This document shows positions 39,535 through 49,811 of a stretch of 64,000 nt of DNA, one piece after another. The DNA lies in contig NZ_CP070353.1 in assembly GCF_016919405.1 (NCBI RefSeq), forward strand, positions 3,560,501-3,624,500. The letters run 5' to 3'. The translations under genes were made by a program, and so were the position numbers. The notes under the pieces are model-generated. The model made no database searches. It had not been told where the DNA came from and saw only the letters and a program-made list of their open reading frames with translations. Within the stretch, counting starts at the first letter, position 1; every line of letters begins with the position of its first letter. This stretch comes from Ensifer sp. PDNC004. GTDB taxonomy: Bacteria; Pseudomonadota; Alphaproteobacteria; Rhizobiales; Rhizobiaceae.

Positions 39535-41130
39535 ATGGCACCTCGCGTTCTCGTATCCGACGAACTGTCGGAAACCGCCGTCCAGATTTTTCGCGATCGC
39601 GGCGTCGAAGTCGATTTCCAGCCGAAGCTCGGCAAGGACAAGGACAAGCTTGCCGAAATCATCGGTAACTACGATGGCCTCGCCATCCGCTCGGCCACCA
39701 AGGCGACCGAAAAGCTGATCGCAGCTGCGACCAATCTCAAGGTCATCGGACGCGCCGGCATCGGCGTCGACAATGTCGACATTCCGGCTGCTTCGCGCCG
39801 CGGTATTATCGTGATGAACACGCCCTTCGGCAATTCGATCACGACCGCCGAACATGCGATTGCGCTGCTCTTTGCCGTTGCCCGCCAGCTTCCGGCCGCC
39901 GATACCTCGACGCAGGCCGGCAAGTGGGAAAAGTCCCGCTTCATGGGTGTCGAAATCACCGGCAAGACGCTGGGCGTCATCGGCGCCGGCAATATCGGCT
40001 CGATCGTCTGCTCGCGCGCCATCGGCCTGAAGATGCACGTTCTCGCCTACGACCCGTTCCTCTCCAAGGAGCGCGCCGAGGAAATGGGCGTCACCAAGGT
40101 CGAGCTCGATGAACTGCTCGCCCAGGCCGACTTCATCACCCTGCACGTGCCTCTGACCGACAAGACCCGCAACATCCTGAGCGCCGAAGCGCTTGCCAAG
40201 GCGAAGCCGGGTGTGCGCATAGTCAACTGCGCTCGCGGCGGTCTCGTCGACGAGAAGGCGCTTGCCGAAGCGATCAAGTCGGGCCATGTCGCCGGTGCCG
40301 GCTTCGACGTCTTCGAGGTCGAGCCCGCGACCGAAAGCCCGCTCTTCGGCCTGCCGAACGTCGTCTGCACGCCGCACCTCGGCGCTTCGACCACGGAAGC
40401 CCAGGAGAACGTCGCGCTGCAGGTGGCTGAGCAGATGTCGGACTACCTGGTCAAGGGTGCCGTCTCCAACGCCATCAACATGCCGTCGATCACCGCTGAG
40501 GAAGCGCCGATCCTGAAGCCGTTCATCCGGCTTGCCGACGTTCTCGGCGCCTTCGTCGGCCAGGTGACGGAAAGCGCGATCAAGGAAATCGAGATCCTTT
40601 ATGACGGCTCGACCGCTGGCATGAACACCAAGGCGCTGACGAGTGCCGTGCTTGCCGGTCTGATCCGGCCGCAGGTCGCCGACGTCAACATGGTTTCGGC
40701 GCCGGTCATGATCAAGGAGAAGGGCATCATCCTGTCCGAGGTCAAGCGCGACAAGACCGGTGTCTTCGACGGCTACATCAAGCTGACGGTGAAGACCGCG
40801 AACCAGACGCGTTCGGTTGCCGGCACGGTGTTCTCGGACGGCAAGCCGCGCTTCATCCAGATCAAGGGCATCAACCTCGATGCGGATGTCGGCAGCCACA
40901 TGGTCTACATCACCAACACCGACGTCCCCGGCATGATCGGTTTCATCGGCATGACGCTCGGTGATGCCGGCGTCAACATCGCGAACTTCCAGCTCGGCCG
41001 CGAGAAGGAAGCCGGCGACGCGATCGCGCTGCTCTACGTCGATGGTGCGGTTTCTGACGATGTGCTTGACAAGCTGCGTGCCAATCCGGCAATTCGCCAG
41101 GCAAAGCCGCTGGTCTTCAACATCGATTGA
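39535..41130 (+). CDS. serA: D-3-phosphoglycerate dehydrogenase SerA
   Basis: Catalyses the first committed step of serine synthesis. This is the long 531-residue form: catalytic domains split around the NAD domain (VIGAGNIGS near 142-152), catalytic Arg/Glu/His in NCARGGLVDEKAL and TPHLGAST, an intervening domain (about 320-450) and a C-terminal ACT domain (HMVYITNTDVPGMIG) likely sensing serine. TAAGGAGG is a strong ribosome site. Confidence 0.97.
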   Translation: MAPRVLVSDELSETAVQIFRDRGVEVDFQPKLGKDKDKLAEIIGNYDGLAIRSATKATEKLIAAATNLKVIGRAGIGVDNVDIPAASRRGIIVMNTPFGNSITTAEHAIALLFAVARQLPAADTSTQAGKWEKSRFMGVEITGKTLGVIGAGNIGSIVCSRAIGLKMHVLAYDPFLSKERAEEMGVTKVELDELLAQADFITLHVPLTDKTRNILSAEALAKAKPGVRIVNCARGGLVDEKALAEAIKSGHVAGAGFDVFEVEPATESPLFGLPNVVCTPHLGASTTEAQENVALQVAEQMSDYLVKGAVSNAINMPSITAEEAPILKPFIRLADVLGAFVGQVTESAIKEIEILYDGSTAGMNTKALTSAVLAGLIRPQVADVNMVSAPVMIKEKGIILSEVKRDKTGVFDGYIKLTVKTANQTRSVAGTVFSDGKPRFIQIKGINLDADVGSHMVYITNTDVPGMIGFIGMTLGDAGVNIANFQLGREKEAGDAIALLYVDGAVSDDVLDKLRANPAIRQAKPLVFNID

Positions 41131-41195
41131 CGCCAGCCCAGCAAGTGGCAGCACCGTCTGTCACTTTGCCGACCCACTCACGGGACATATCGAGG

Positions 41196-41224
41196 ACGCA
41201 CCGGCCGACCGCCGGTGCGTTTTC
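41196..41224 (+). terminator. Terminator after serA
   Basis: ACGCACCGGC, loop CGACC, GCCGGTGCGT give ten perfect pairs, running into TTTTCC. Confidence 0.85.
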
Positions 41225-41249
41225 CTGTTTCGAACGCATGTGACGAGAA

Positions 41250-41756
41250 ATGACCGAAATGACATTCCGCTGGCGCGAGGCAAGCCTGCCCGACCTCGCC
41301 TCCGTATCGGAGATCCAGCTCGTGGTTCACCAGGCCTTTCCCGAGGATGACGCCGTTCTCGCCGACCGCATCGCGCTCAGCCCTGCCGGTTGCTTCATGC
41401 TGGATGCGAAAGGTCTGTCACGCGGTTATGTGCTGAGCCACCCATGGCTTCGCGGTGCGCCGCCGTCGCTGAACAGCATGCTTGGCGAAATCCCTGAGGC
41501 TGCCGACACGTGGTACATCCATGATCTCGCGCTCTTGCCGGAAATGCGGGGCTCCGGGGCAGGGGGCGGCGTGTTGCCGATGCTTGCGGATGTCGCACGC
41601 ACGGAAGGGTTCCGGTCGATGTCGCTCGTATCCGTCAACGGATCCCGTGGCTTCTGGGAAAGACAGGGCTTTGAGGTCCGCATGGACGAACGGCTGGCGC
41701 AGAAGCTCTCAAGTTATGGTGACGACGCGCTCTATATGGAGCGGCACCTTGTCTAA
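41250..41756 (+). CDS. GNAT-family N-acetyltransferase
   Basis: A 168-residue acetyltransferase fold: N-terminal FRWREASLPDLASV, the central beta strand WYIHDLALLPEMRGSGAG carrying the acetyl-CoA pyrophosphate-binding (R/Q)xxGxG-type loop, and a C-terminal GFWERQGFEV. Substrate unknown. Starts at 41250 or 41259 are both possible. Its stop codon lies inside the bidirectional terminator that follows. Confidence 0.88.
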   Translation: MTEMTFRWREASLPDLASVSEIQLVVHQAFPEDDAVLADRIALSPAGCFMLDAKGLSRGYVLSHPWLRGAPPSLNSMLGEIPEAADTWYIHDLALLPEMRGSGAGGGVLPMLADVARTEGFRSMSLVSVNGSRGFWERQGFEVRMDERLAQKLSSYGDDALYMERHLV

Positions 41757-41792
41757 AATGAAAATGGCGCCGATCGGCGCCATTTTCATTTT
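41755..41792. terminator. Long bidirectional terminator, 17 perfect pairs
   Basis: Positions 41755-41771 pair without mismatch with 41776-41792 across a GATC loop: AAAATGAAAATGGCGCC against its complement. A-runs and T-runs on both arms serve both the rightward GNAT gene and the leftward chemoreceptor gene. Confidence 0.94.
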
Positions 41793-41800
41793 GTGCTGGA

Positions 41801-43615
41801 TCAGGCCGCCCGCTGCGTCGCGGGCCGCCATACCTTTTCCTCGACGGTGAACTGGGCAAGCCGGCCGGAAAGCACGTTGCTTTCGCCGGCGAGCGTCTGG
41901 CTTGCGGCCGAGGTCTGCTCGACCATGGCGGCATTCTGCTGGGTCATCTGGTCCATCTGGTTGACGGCGGTGTTGATCTCCCGCAGCCCGACCGACTGTT
42001 CGCGCGCTGCCGTCGCAATCGCGACGATGCGGTCGTTGATCTCGTTGACCCGCCGCTCGATGTCGCCGAGCGCCGAACCGGTCGCTTCGACCAGGCGCAC
42101 GCCGGCCGAAACCTCGACGCCGGACGCGGTAATCAGGCCCTTGATTTCCTTGGCAGCCGTTGCCGAGCGCTGCGCCAATTCCCGCACCTCCTGCGCGACA
42201 ACGGCAAAGCCCTTGCCGGCATCCCCCGCGCGCGCCGCCTCGACGCCGGCGTTCAGCGCCAGGAGATTGGTCTGGAAGGCGATGTCGTCGATCACGCCGA
42301 TGATTTCGCCGATCTTCGAAGACGAGTTTTCAATGCGGCCCATGGCAGTGATCGCGTCGCGAACGACCTCGCTCGAGGTGGCCGCCCCCTTGCGAGCCTC
42401 AGCGACCATGCGGGTCGCCTCCTCGGCGCGGTTGGTGGAGTTCTGAACCGCAGAGGTGATCTCGTCGAGCGCGGCTGCGGTTTCTTCGAGCGACGCTGCC
42501 TGCTGCTCGGTGCGCTGCGACAGGTCGTTGGCCGCCCGGCTGATCTCATTGGCATTGCCGGTAACGACGGAGGTGGAGTCGGCGATTGCGCTGACCGTCG
42601 AGCGAAGTGCTGCAACGGCGGTGTTGAAGTCCTGGCGCAATTTTTCGTAGTCGGCGCCGAGATCCGGCACGTGGGTGGTGAGGTCGCCGCGCGCCAGCCG
42701 CTCGAGCGCACCGCCGATGGTGCTGACGACATGGGCCTGCACGCGGGCGGTCGCCTGCTGCATTTCCTCGTTGGCGCTGCGCTCGCCGTCGAGTGCCACC
42801 TGCTGTTCGCGTTGGCGAACCTCAAGCGCGTTGCGTTCGATCACCGAGGCGCGCAGCACGACAAGCGCGTCGGCCATGTGGCCGATCTCGTCGCGGCGGT
42901 CGGTATCGGGGACTTCCGAACGGGTGTCATTGTTCGATACTTCGAGCATCACGTCCTTCAGCCGGTTGATCGGCCGGCTGATCGAGCGGCCGATCGCCAT
43001 GGCGGCAGCCAGCGTCGCGATTGCCGCGATCGCCGTGGTGATGATCGTCATCAGCAGCGACGCATTGTACTTGGCGGCGAGATCGTCGGCGTAGACGCCG
43101 GTGCCGACGCCCCAACCCCAGGGCTTGAAGCCCTGGATATAGGAGTACTTCTCGACCGGCTCCTCGTGGCCAGGCTTGTCCCAGTAGTAGTTGACGATGC
43201 CGCTACCCGGGTTCTGCGCCAGCGCGATGAGTTCGACGTTGAAGGCCTTGCCGTTGGTATCCTTGAGGCCGCGCACGTCGGTGCCGACGAGCTTCTTGGC
43301 GAGCGGGTGGGCGATCATCATGCCGTCGAAGCCGTTGATGAAGAAGTAGCCGTCCTGGCCGAAGCGCATGGACATGACCGCGGAAATGGCGCGGCTCTGG
43401 GCCTCCTCACGCGAGAGCGTGCCACTGCGCTCCTGTTCCTCGAAGCTTGCGATCGTCGAGATCGCCGCTTCGGTGACGTTGCGCAGCATCTGCCGGCGTT
43501 CGTCGCTGACTTCCGCGTTGGCGACTTGAGTCTTGTAGGCCATGGCGGCCGCCATGAAGACCAGCGCCATCGCCGTCAATAAGTAGATACGTGTCGAAAT
43601 TCTAATATTTTTCAC
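41801..43615 (-). CDS. Methyl-accepting chemotaxis protein
   Basis: Transmembrane chemoreceptor feeding CheA/CheW. A first membrane helix (about 8-28), a periplasmic single-Cache domain (about 30-185, with GQDGYFFINGFDG and PWGWGVGTGVY), a second helix (about 188-208), two HAMP units and the signalling hairpin (EIIGVIDDIAFQTNLLALNAGVEAARAG) are present. Small organic ligands are typical for this sensor. A GTG at 43615 with GGGG upstream gives the usual start MKNIRIS; an ATG at 43660 would add 15 residues without a ribosome site. Confidence 0.92.
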   Translation of the reverse strand: MKNIRISTRIYLLTAMALVFMAAAMAYKTQVANAEVSDERRQMLRNVTEAAISTIASFEEQERSGTLSREEAQSRAISAVMSMRFGQDGYFFINGFDGMMIAHPLAKKLVGTDVRGLKDTNGKAFNVELIALAQNPGSGIVNYYWDKPGHEEPVEKYSYIQGFKPWGWGVGTGVYADDLAAKYNASLLMTIITTAIAAIATLAAAMAIGRSISRPINRLKDVMLEVSNNDTRSEVPDTDRRDEIGHMADALVVLRASVIERNALEVRQREQQVALDGERSANEEMQQATARVQAHVVSTIGGALERLARGDLTTHVPDLGADYEKLRQDFNTAVAALRSTVSAIADSTSVVTGNANEISRAANDLSQRTEQQAASLEETAAALDEITSAVQNSTNRAEEATRMVAEARKGAATSSEVVRDAITAMGRIENSSSKIGEIIGVIDDIAFQTNLLALNAGVEAARAGDAGKGFAVVAQEVRELAQRSATAAKEIKGLITASGVEVSAGVRLVEATGSALGDIERRVNEINDRIVAIATAAREQSVGLREINTAVNQMDQMTQQNAAMVEQTSAASQTLAGESNVLSGRLAQFTVEEKVWRPATQRAA

Positions 43616-43740
43616 TGCCTTAGCCCCAAGGAAAATCCTGGCGGCGACAGAAACACCCATCTGCTAATCAAGCCTTAAGTCGCCTCCCGAGTTCTAGCGA
43701 TTGCATCGCCCGAAACTTGCCCGGCAGGCGCGAGACTTCT

Positions 43741-44160
43741 CTAGCGCGGGCGACCTTTTTCGGCGATCGCGATCCCGCCGAGCACCAGGAGCAGCGCGAC
43801 AAGGTGGAAGAGGTGAAAGGTCTCGCCGATCAGCATCACCGACAGCAGCGTGCCGAAAACGGGAATGGCGTTGATGAACAGGCCAGCGCGGTTGGCACCG
43901 ATCATCTCGACACCGCGGACATAAAGAACCTGCGACATCAGCGATGGGAAGATCGCGGCATAGAGAACGATGATCCAGCCGGTGGTGTCGGGCGCGATCG
44001 CGGTGCCCGTGCCGATCTCCCAGAACAACAGCGGGATGGCGCTCAAGAGCGCGCCGAAGGCGGGGGCTGCAATGAAGCTCTGCCAGTGCATCGTCGGCTT
44101 GTAGCGAAGCGCCACGGTGTAGCCGGCATAGACGACGCAGGCCGCGATCATCAGCGCAAC
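43741..44160 (-). pseudogene. EamA/DMT-family transporter, C-terminal half only
   Basis: About 140 residues with four or five membrane helices matching the second EamA repeat (AACVVYAGYTVALR, WIIVLYAAIFPSLMSQVLYVRGVEMIGANRAGLFINAIPVFGTLLSV, GIAIAEKGR). A complete transporter needs about 290-300 residues with two EamA repeats. The reading frame stays open upstream to 44160 and is lost exactly where the G-depleted block begins. If the gene were full length it would start near 44640, where that block ends. This is therefore a gene damaged or mis-sequenced in its 5' half, not a short gene. Confidence 0.85.
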
Positions 44161-44640
44161 TCCTCACTAATCCAACTATCTCCTCTTCATTATCCTAACT
44201 CCCATTTCCTTTACCCCCTCCCTCCTCCTCTTTATCCTTACACTCTAACACATTTCTCACTACTCCACTAACTACACATCCCTCCTAATCCTCTTTTCTA
44301 ACCTCAACTTTAATCCTTCCATTATCCATCCTTCCATCATTTCACTAAAAAAATTCTTCCTCTACTCTCATTTCAATTAATTTTATAAATCCTACCACCC
44401 TTAATTCCCACGCACGCACCCCCAGCACCTCCCCGCCCCAGACACGCCCCTCGCCCCCCGCCCCCCCCCATTCTGCTCTTTTCCCATTCTCTCCTTAAAC
44501 TCTTATGTCATCATCACTATTATTACTCTTCATTTCTACTTATCCCCTTCATTTTCTTACATCAACAACTTTCTACATTTCCTACTTCCATCTATCGTCT
44601 TACTTCTATTCCTCCCCTCACTATCTTTTTCAGAATCTAA
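44161..44640. other. G-depleted anomalous block of about 480 bases
   Basis: From 44157 to 44411 there are 255 consecutive bases without one G on the plus strand. The next 60 (44401-44460) are C-rich with eight G and few T. Then 44461-44640 holds only four more G. Flanking DNA is ordinary GC-rich rhizobial sequence. No coding frame, repeat unit or known element is visible. The block replaces the 5' half of the EamA gene at about the expected length. Normal sequence resumes near 44650-44700. Confidence 0.9.
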
Positions 44641-44884
44641 TTAGTCCCTTGTAAATCACTAATCTCATTACATGCATGTGGTATTGCGACCGAGTTTCGC
44701 TAAGTCTGGGATAGCGGAATGATTAATTAAAACAAAAACAAAAATCATCAAAATCCCGGCTTGTCATGCAAAAAGGGCGGAACGCCCGACATAACGGGGT
44801 CGCTTTCCAGATGACAACACAGTATAGATGCGCGGGTTTGAGAACAGCGCAGCCTCGGTTGCGCGCCTGAACAGGAAGAGAATT

Positions 44885-46183
<1,299 letters not shown>

Positions 46184-46246
46184 TGTCGGCGAACTGACAT
46201 TGCGTCGTGATCGCAAAGACATACCTGGGCGTATGAGAAAGTACTA

Positions 46247-48586
46247 ATGGCGGATTTTGTTGCAGTTATTCGCAGGACCGTTGACGGCCTGTCGGAAAAC
46301 ACACCTGAAATGCGGGACAGGGTATACGAGAAGGCGCGCGCGGCCGTGCGCCGCCAACTCGAAAACATGAACCCGCGTCCGTCGGACGACATGATCAATC
46401 GCCAGCTGGCGAAACTCGAAAATGCGATTGCCGAGGTCGACAGCGAACATGCCGAGGCCTTGCCGGCGCTCGACGAGCCCGAGGTTGCCGAGGCGGAGAC
46501 CTTCGAACCGGTTGCCTCGGAGCCGGCAGTAGAGCACGTTCCGGAACCGGAACCGGAACCGGAACCGGAACCGGAACCGGAACCGGAACCGGAAGCTCAG
46601 CCTGTACAGGTCGTCGAAAGCGAGCCGGTGGCCGTTGCCGATGATGCGGTCGAGCAGCCCGCATCGGAACCGGAAATCGCCGCCGAGCCCTACCATCCTG
46701 TCGAGGCCTATGAGGCGCCGACGCATGTGGTCGAGCCCCAGGCCGAGCCGGTCGAGGAAACTCCGGTCGAGCCGATAGAATACGAACCGGTCGTTGAGCC
46801 TGCCGAAGCCGCAGAGCCGCCGCTTGACGAAAGTCCCGTCGTCGTTCAGCCGCACGAAGACGTGCAGGCCTATGAAGCGCCCGAATATTCGGAGCCGGTG
46901 CCAGACGCACAGGAAACACCGGCGCCTTCCTCGGAGGTCGAGTCGCAGCACCATGCCGCGCACGAGCCGACCTGGGACGAAGCGCCGGCTGCAAGTGCCG
47001 AGCAGAAGCCGGCCCTCTCCGAGTGGGACCTGCCCGAATGGGAGACCGTTGGTCCGACCTCGACCGTCGCGCCGGTCACCGAACACATCGGCGAAGAGCG
47101 CGCCACCGAGACCCACGACCCGGACACAGCGCCCGAGCTTTTGGGGATGCATCCGGTCGCCGAGCCGGAGCAGCAGGCCCCTGAGACGACGCCCAAGGCG
47201 GACCCCGTGCGCGGCTGGTCGTTCGACGACAATGACCCCTTTGCGCCGATCGAAGAGCGGCGGGCCGAGAAGACTTCCGAACCGGAGATCAGCGACTGGT
47301 CGTGGCCGGTCGAAAAGCCTGTTCAGGCGGCTGCCGCACCGGCGGCGCAGAACCAGCAGGAACGCGCCGGTACCGCTTGGGATCACATTGACGATCTGCT
47401 CGGCTTCGAGGACGCGGCCAACGCTGCTGCGGCGGGAGCCGGAGCAACGGCGGCTGCGCGCGAGCCGGAACGGGTTGGCGAAGCAACCCCGGCAGCGCCC
47501 AGGCCGACATCCTACCGGGCCACGCCGAAGCCGTCGCGTTTCAGCGTCAAGCGTCTCGTCATTGCGGGCGTCGCCCTGCTCGTGCTTGGCGGCGGCGGAT
47601 TTGCCTATTGGCAGAACCGCGAGGCCGGCAATGCCTGGATTTCCGGCATGGTGTCGTCGATAACCTCGGCGGTGTCAGGCATCGGCGGAACGCCGGCCGA
47701 GCAAAGCACGCCGCCGCAGCCCGCTGGCGAAACGGCCACGCAGCAACCGGCCGCGCATGACGATACGGTTGCGCCGGACAACAACTCGACGAAGTTCACG
47801 CAGCGCCTGATGGCGGACGGATCGGAGACCGACGACGGCCCGGCCAACCCAACGGGCGAGAGCGCTGCGCAGGAAGGCAAGTCCGTGGCGCCGCAGACGG
47901 AAGCAGGCAAGCCTGTCGAAGCGGCGAGCGGCCAGGGTGGCACGGCCGGCCAGGCCGGAGCGCCCGCGACTGGTCAGCCGGCCGGCCAGCCGAACCAGCC
48001 TGAAGTCGCCCTTGCCACCGGCGAGAAGATGTTCCTCTACGAGGAGCGTCTCGGCCAGTCTTCGCCCACGGCCGTTCCGGGAACCGTGGCGTGGTCGGTG
48101 AAGGAGGAATCGCCCGGCGGCGATGCCAAGCCCGAGCCGGCGATCCAGGCCCAGATCACCGTTCCGGACCGCGGCCTGACCGCGCTGATGACGATCAAGC
48201 GAAATGCGGATCCGTCCCTGCCGGCAAGCCACGTCATCGAGTTCGTGTTCTCGCTGCCGTCGAATTTCGAGGGCGGCGCCATCGACAGCGTCCAGCGCGT
48301 ATCGATGAAGCGGACCGAGCAGGATCGGGGCGACGCCTTGATCGCGGTTCCGGCCAAGATCACCGACGACTTCCATATGATCGCCCTGAACGATGCGACG
48401 GACGCCATCGGCAACAACACCCAGCTGCTGCGCAGCCGCAGCTGGATCGATATCCCGCTGACCTACCGCAACGGTCGCCGTGCGCTTCTGACGCTTGAGA
48501 AGGGGCAGAGCGGCACGGATGCCTTCAACCAGGCCATGCGCGCCTGGTCGGCGACGGGTACGGCTGCCGAGAGCAACAGCCAGTAA
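46247..48586 (+). CDS. Large acidic single-pass membrane protein, unknown function
   Basis: 779 residues. Residues 1-65 form a helical start (MADFVAVIRRTVDGLSENTPEMRDRVYEKARAAV) seen in rhizobial proteins from memory. Residues 70-440 are a disordered Glu/Pro/Ala-rich region including a (Pro-Glu)9 tract. One membrane helix (about 446-463, LVIAGVALLVLGGGGFAYW) follows, then a Gly/Pro/Gln-rich linker and a conserved globular periplasmic domain (about 585-760). The layout suggests a long cytoplasmic tail and an envelope-facing domain. No enzymatic motif was recognised. Strong terminator at the end. Confidence 0.88.
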   Translation: MADFVAVIRRTVDGLSENTPEMRDRVYEKARAAVRRQLENMNPRPSDDMINRQLAKLENAIAEVDSEHAEALPALDEPEVAEAETFEPVASEPAVEHVPEPEPEPEPEPEPEPEPEAQPVQVVESEPVAVADDAVEQPASEPEIAAEPYHPVEAYEAPTHVVEPQAEPVEETPVEPIEYEPVVEPAEAAEPPLDESPVVVQPHEDVQAYEAPEYSEPVPDAQETPAPSSEVESQHHAAHEPTWDEAPAASAEQKPALSEWDLPEWETVGPTSTVAPVTEHIGEERATETHDPDTAPELLGMHPVAEPEQQAPETTPKADPVRGWSFDDNDPFAPIEERRAEKTSEPEISDWSWPVEKPVQAAAAPAAQNQQERAGTAWDHIDDLLGFEDAANAAAAGAGATAAAREPERVGEATPAAPRPTSYRATPKPSRFSVKRLVIAGVALLVLGGGGFAYWQNREAGNAWISGMVSSITSAVSGIGGTPAEQSTPPQPAGETATQQPAAHDDTVAPDNNSTKFTQRLMADGSETDDGPANPTGESAAQEGKSVAPQTEAGKPVEAASGQGGTAGQAGAPATGQPAGQPNQPEVALATGEKMFLYEERLGQSSPTAVPGTVAWSVKEESPGGDAKPEPAIQAQITVPDRGLTALMTIKRNADPSLPASHVIEFVFSLPSNFEGGAIDSVQRVSMKRTEQDRGDALIAVPAKITDDFHMIALNDATDAIGNNTQLLRSRSWIDIPLTYRNGRRALLTLEKGQSGTDAFNQAMRAWSATGTAAESNSQ
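46541..46594 (+). repeat. Hexanucleotide microsatellite (CCGGAA)9
   Basis: Nine perfect tandem copies of CCGGAA, in frame, encoding nine Pro-Glu dipeptides in the disordered part of the membrane protein. Copy changes would keep the frame and alter tail length by two residues per unit. Confidence 0.97.
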
Positions 48587-48608
48587 GCTCGAAAAGAACC
48601 GAAGATAC

Positions 48609-48642
48609 AAAAAACCCGGCGGAAGCAACCGCCGGGTTTTTT
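48609..48642. terminator. Bidirectional terminator between the membrane protein gene and rpoH
   Basis: AAAAAACCCGGCGG, a six-base loop, CCGCCGGGTTTTTT: eight GC-rich pairs extended by six A-T pairs. It serves convergent genes. Confidence 0.95.
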
Positions 48643-48695
48643 ATTGGGTTTCGCGTTCTTGAAGCAGAACCGCCGCTTAGGTTGCTGCGGCCGCC

Positions 48696-49601
48696 TTAGG
48701 CGCCTTCGACGACGCGCAGGGAATTGGCGCGCTCCAGCGCTGCCTTGCGCACGGCATCCTGGACCTTTTCGAAGGCACGAACTTCGATCTGCCGGACGCG
48801 CTCGCGGCTGATGTCGAACTCGGCCGAAAGATCCTCGAGCGTCAGCGGATCTTCGGTCAGGCGGCGTGCCTCGAAGATGCGGCGCTCGCGGTCGTTGAGC
48901 ACCTTCATCGCGTTTGCAAGCAGTGCCCTGCGGCTTTCGAGCTCGTCCTGCTCGATCAGGATTTCTTCCTGGTTGTCGTGGTCGTCGACGAGCCAGTCCT
49001 GCCATTGGCCGGACTCGCCCTCGCTCGCCTTGATCGGCGCATTCAGCGAGGCGTCGCCGGACAGGCGGCGGTTCATAGAAACGACTTCGTCCTCGCTCAC
49101 CTTGAGGGTGGTGGCGATTTCCTTGACATGCTCCGGCTTCAGGTCACCCTCATCGAGTGCCTGGATCTTGCCCTTGAGGCGACGCAGGTTGAAGAACAGC
49201 CGCTTCTGGTTGGCGGTCGTACCCATCTTGACCAGCGACCACGAGCGCAGGATGTACTCCTGGATCGCCGCCTTGATCCACCACATTGCATAGGTGGCGA
49301 GACGGAAGCCGCGATCGGGCTCGAACTTCTTCACGGCCTGCATCAGGCCGACATTGCCTTCCGACACGACTTCGCCGATCGGCAGGCCGTAGCCGCGATA
49401 ACCCATCGCGATCTTGGCGACGAGGCGAAGGTGGCTGGTGACAAGCTTGTGCGCCGCTTTGCGGTCGTCGTGTTCCTGGTACCGCTTGGCGAGCATGTAC
49501 TCTTCCTGCGGCTCAAGCATCGGGAACTTGCGAATTTCGTCGAGGTAACGATTAAGGCCGCCTTCTCCAGCGGCAATGGTCGGCAAATTGTTTCGGGCCA
49601 T
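48696..49601 (-). CDS. rpoH: RNA polymerase heat-shock sigma factor RpoH
   Basis: Sigma32-class factor of 301 residues. Region 2 contains RLVAKIAMGYRGYGLPIGE and the RpoH box (around QKRLFFNLRRLK); region 4 has the helix-turn-helix LEDLSAEFDISRERVRQIE. The ATG at 49601 with AAGGGGGG upstream gives the family start MARNNLPTIAAGEGGL; the frame stays open further but is not homologous-looking. Rhizobia often have two rpoH genes; this context (near purA and rluD) fits rpoH1 by memory. Confidence 0.96.
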   Translation of the reverse strand: MARNNLPTIAAGEGGLNRYLDEIRKFPMLEPQEEYMLAKRYQEHDDRKAAHKLVTSHLRLVAKIAMGYRGYGLPIGEVVSEGNVGLMQAVKKFEPDRGFRLATYAMWWIKAAIQEYILRSWSLVKMGTTANQKRLFFNLRRLKGKIQALDEGDLKPEHVKEIATTLKVSEDEVVSMNRRLSGDASLNAPIKASEGESGQWQDWLVDDHDNQEEILIEQDELESRRALLANAMKVLNDRERRIFEARRLTEDPLTLEDLSAEFDISRERVRQIEVRAFEKVQDAVRKAALERANSLRVVEGA

Positions 49602-49684
49602 ATGAAGCACCCCCCTTTTTAGTCTCCGGCCTCCGGTCGGCAAGCCGGGCATGTGGGTCTTCGTCAAGACCCCACGAACGTAGA

Positions 49685-49713
49685 AAATAAGTACGGCGAA
49701 AGCATGATTCAAG
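49685..49713 (-). promoter_or_regulatory. Candidate rpoH promoter with heat-shock-like elements
   Basis: On the minus strand CTTGAA (49713-49708) is followed after 16 bases by CTTATTT (49691-49685), about 85 bases before the rpoH start. CTTGAA with a CYTAT-type -10 resembles alphaproteobacterial RpoH-dependent promoters, suggesting autoregulation. By-eye match only. Confidence 0.38.
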
Positions 49714-49811
49714 GAGTCCGGTTCACAAGGATGTGACGCCGGAGCGACGGAAATGTCACGAATAGAGGCCCGCTTTAGATCGGAATTCTTCCGACGGATT
49801 TCAAGGGGCGG

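Noticed and set aside
43694..44167. 157-codon reverse-strand frame overlapping the EamA fragment
   Set aside because: It is in another frame, Arg/Cys-rich and without membrane helices; the EamA frame is clearly the coding one.
46244..47386. Reverse-strand frame with repeated Arg-Phe dipeptides
   Set aside because: Produced by the (CCGGAA)n repeat and Glu/Pro-rich coding on the other strand.
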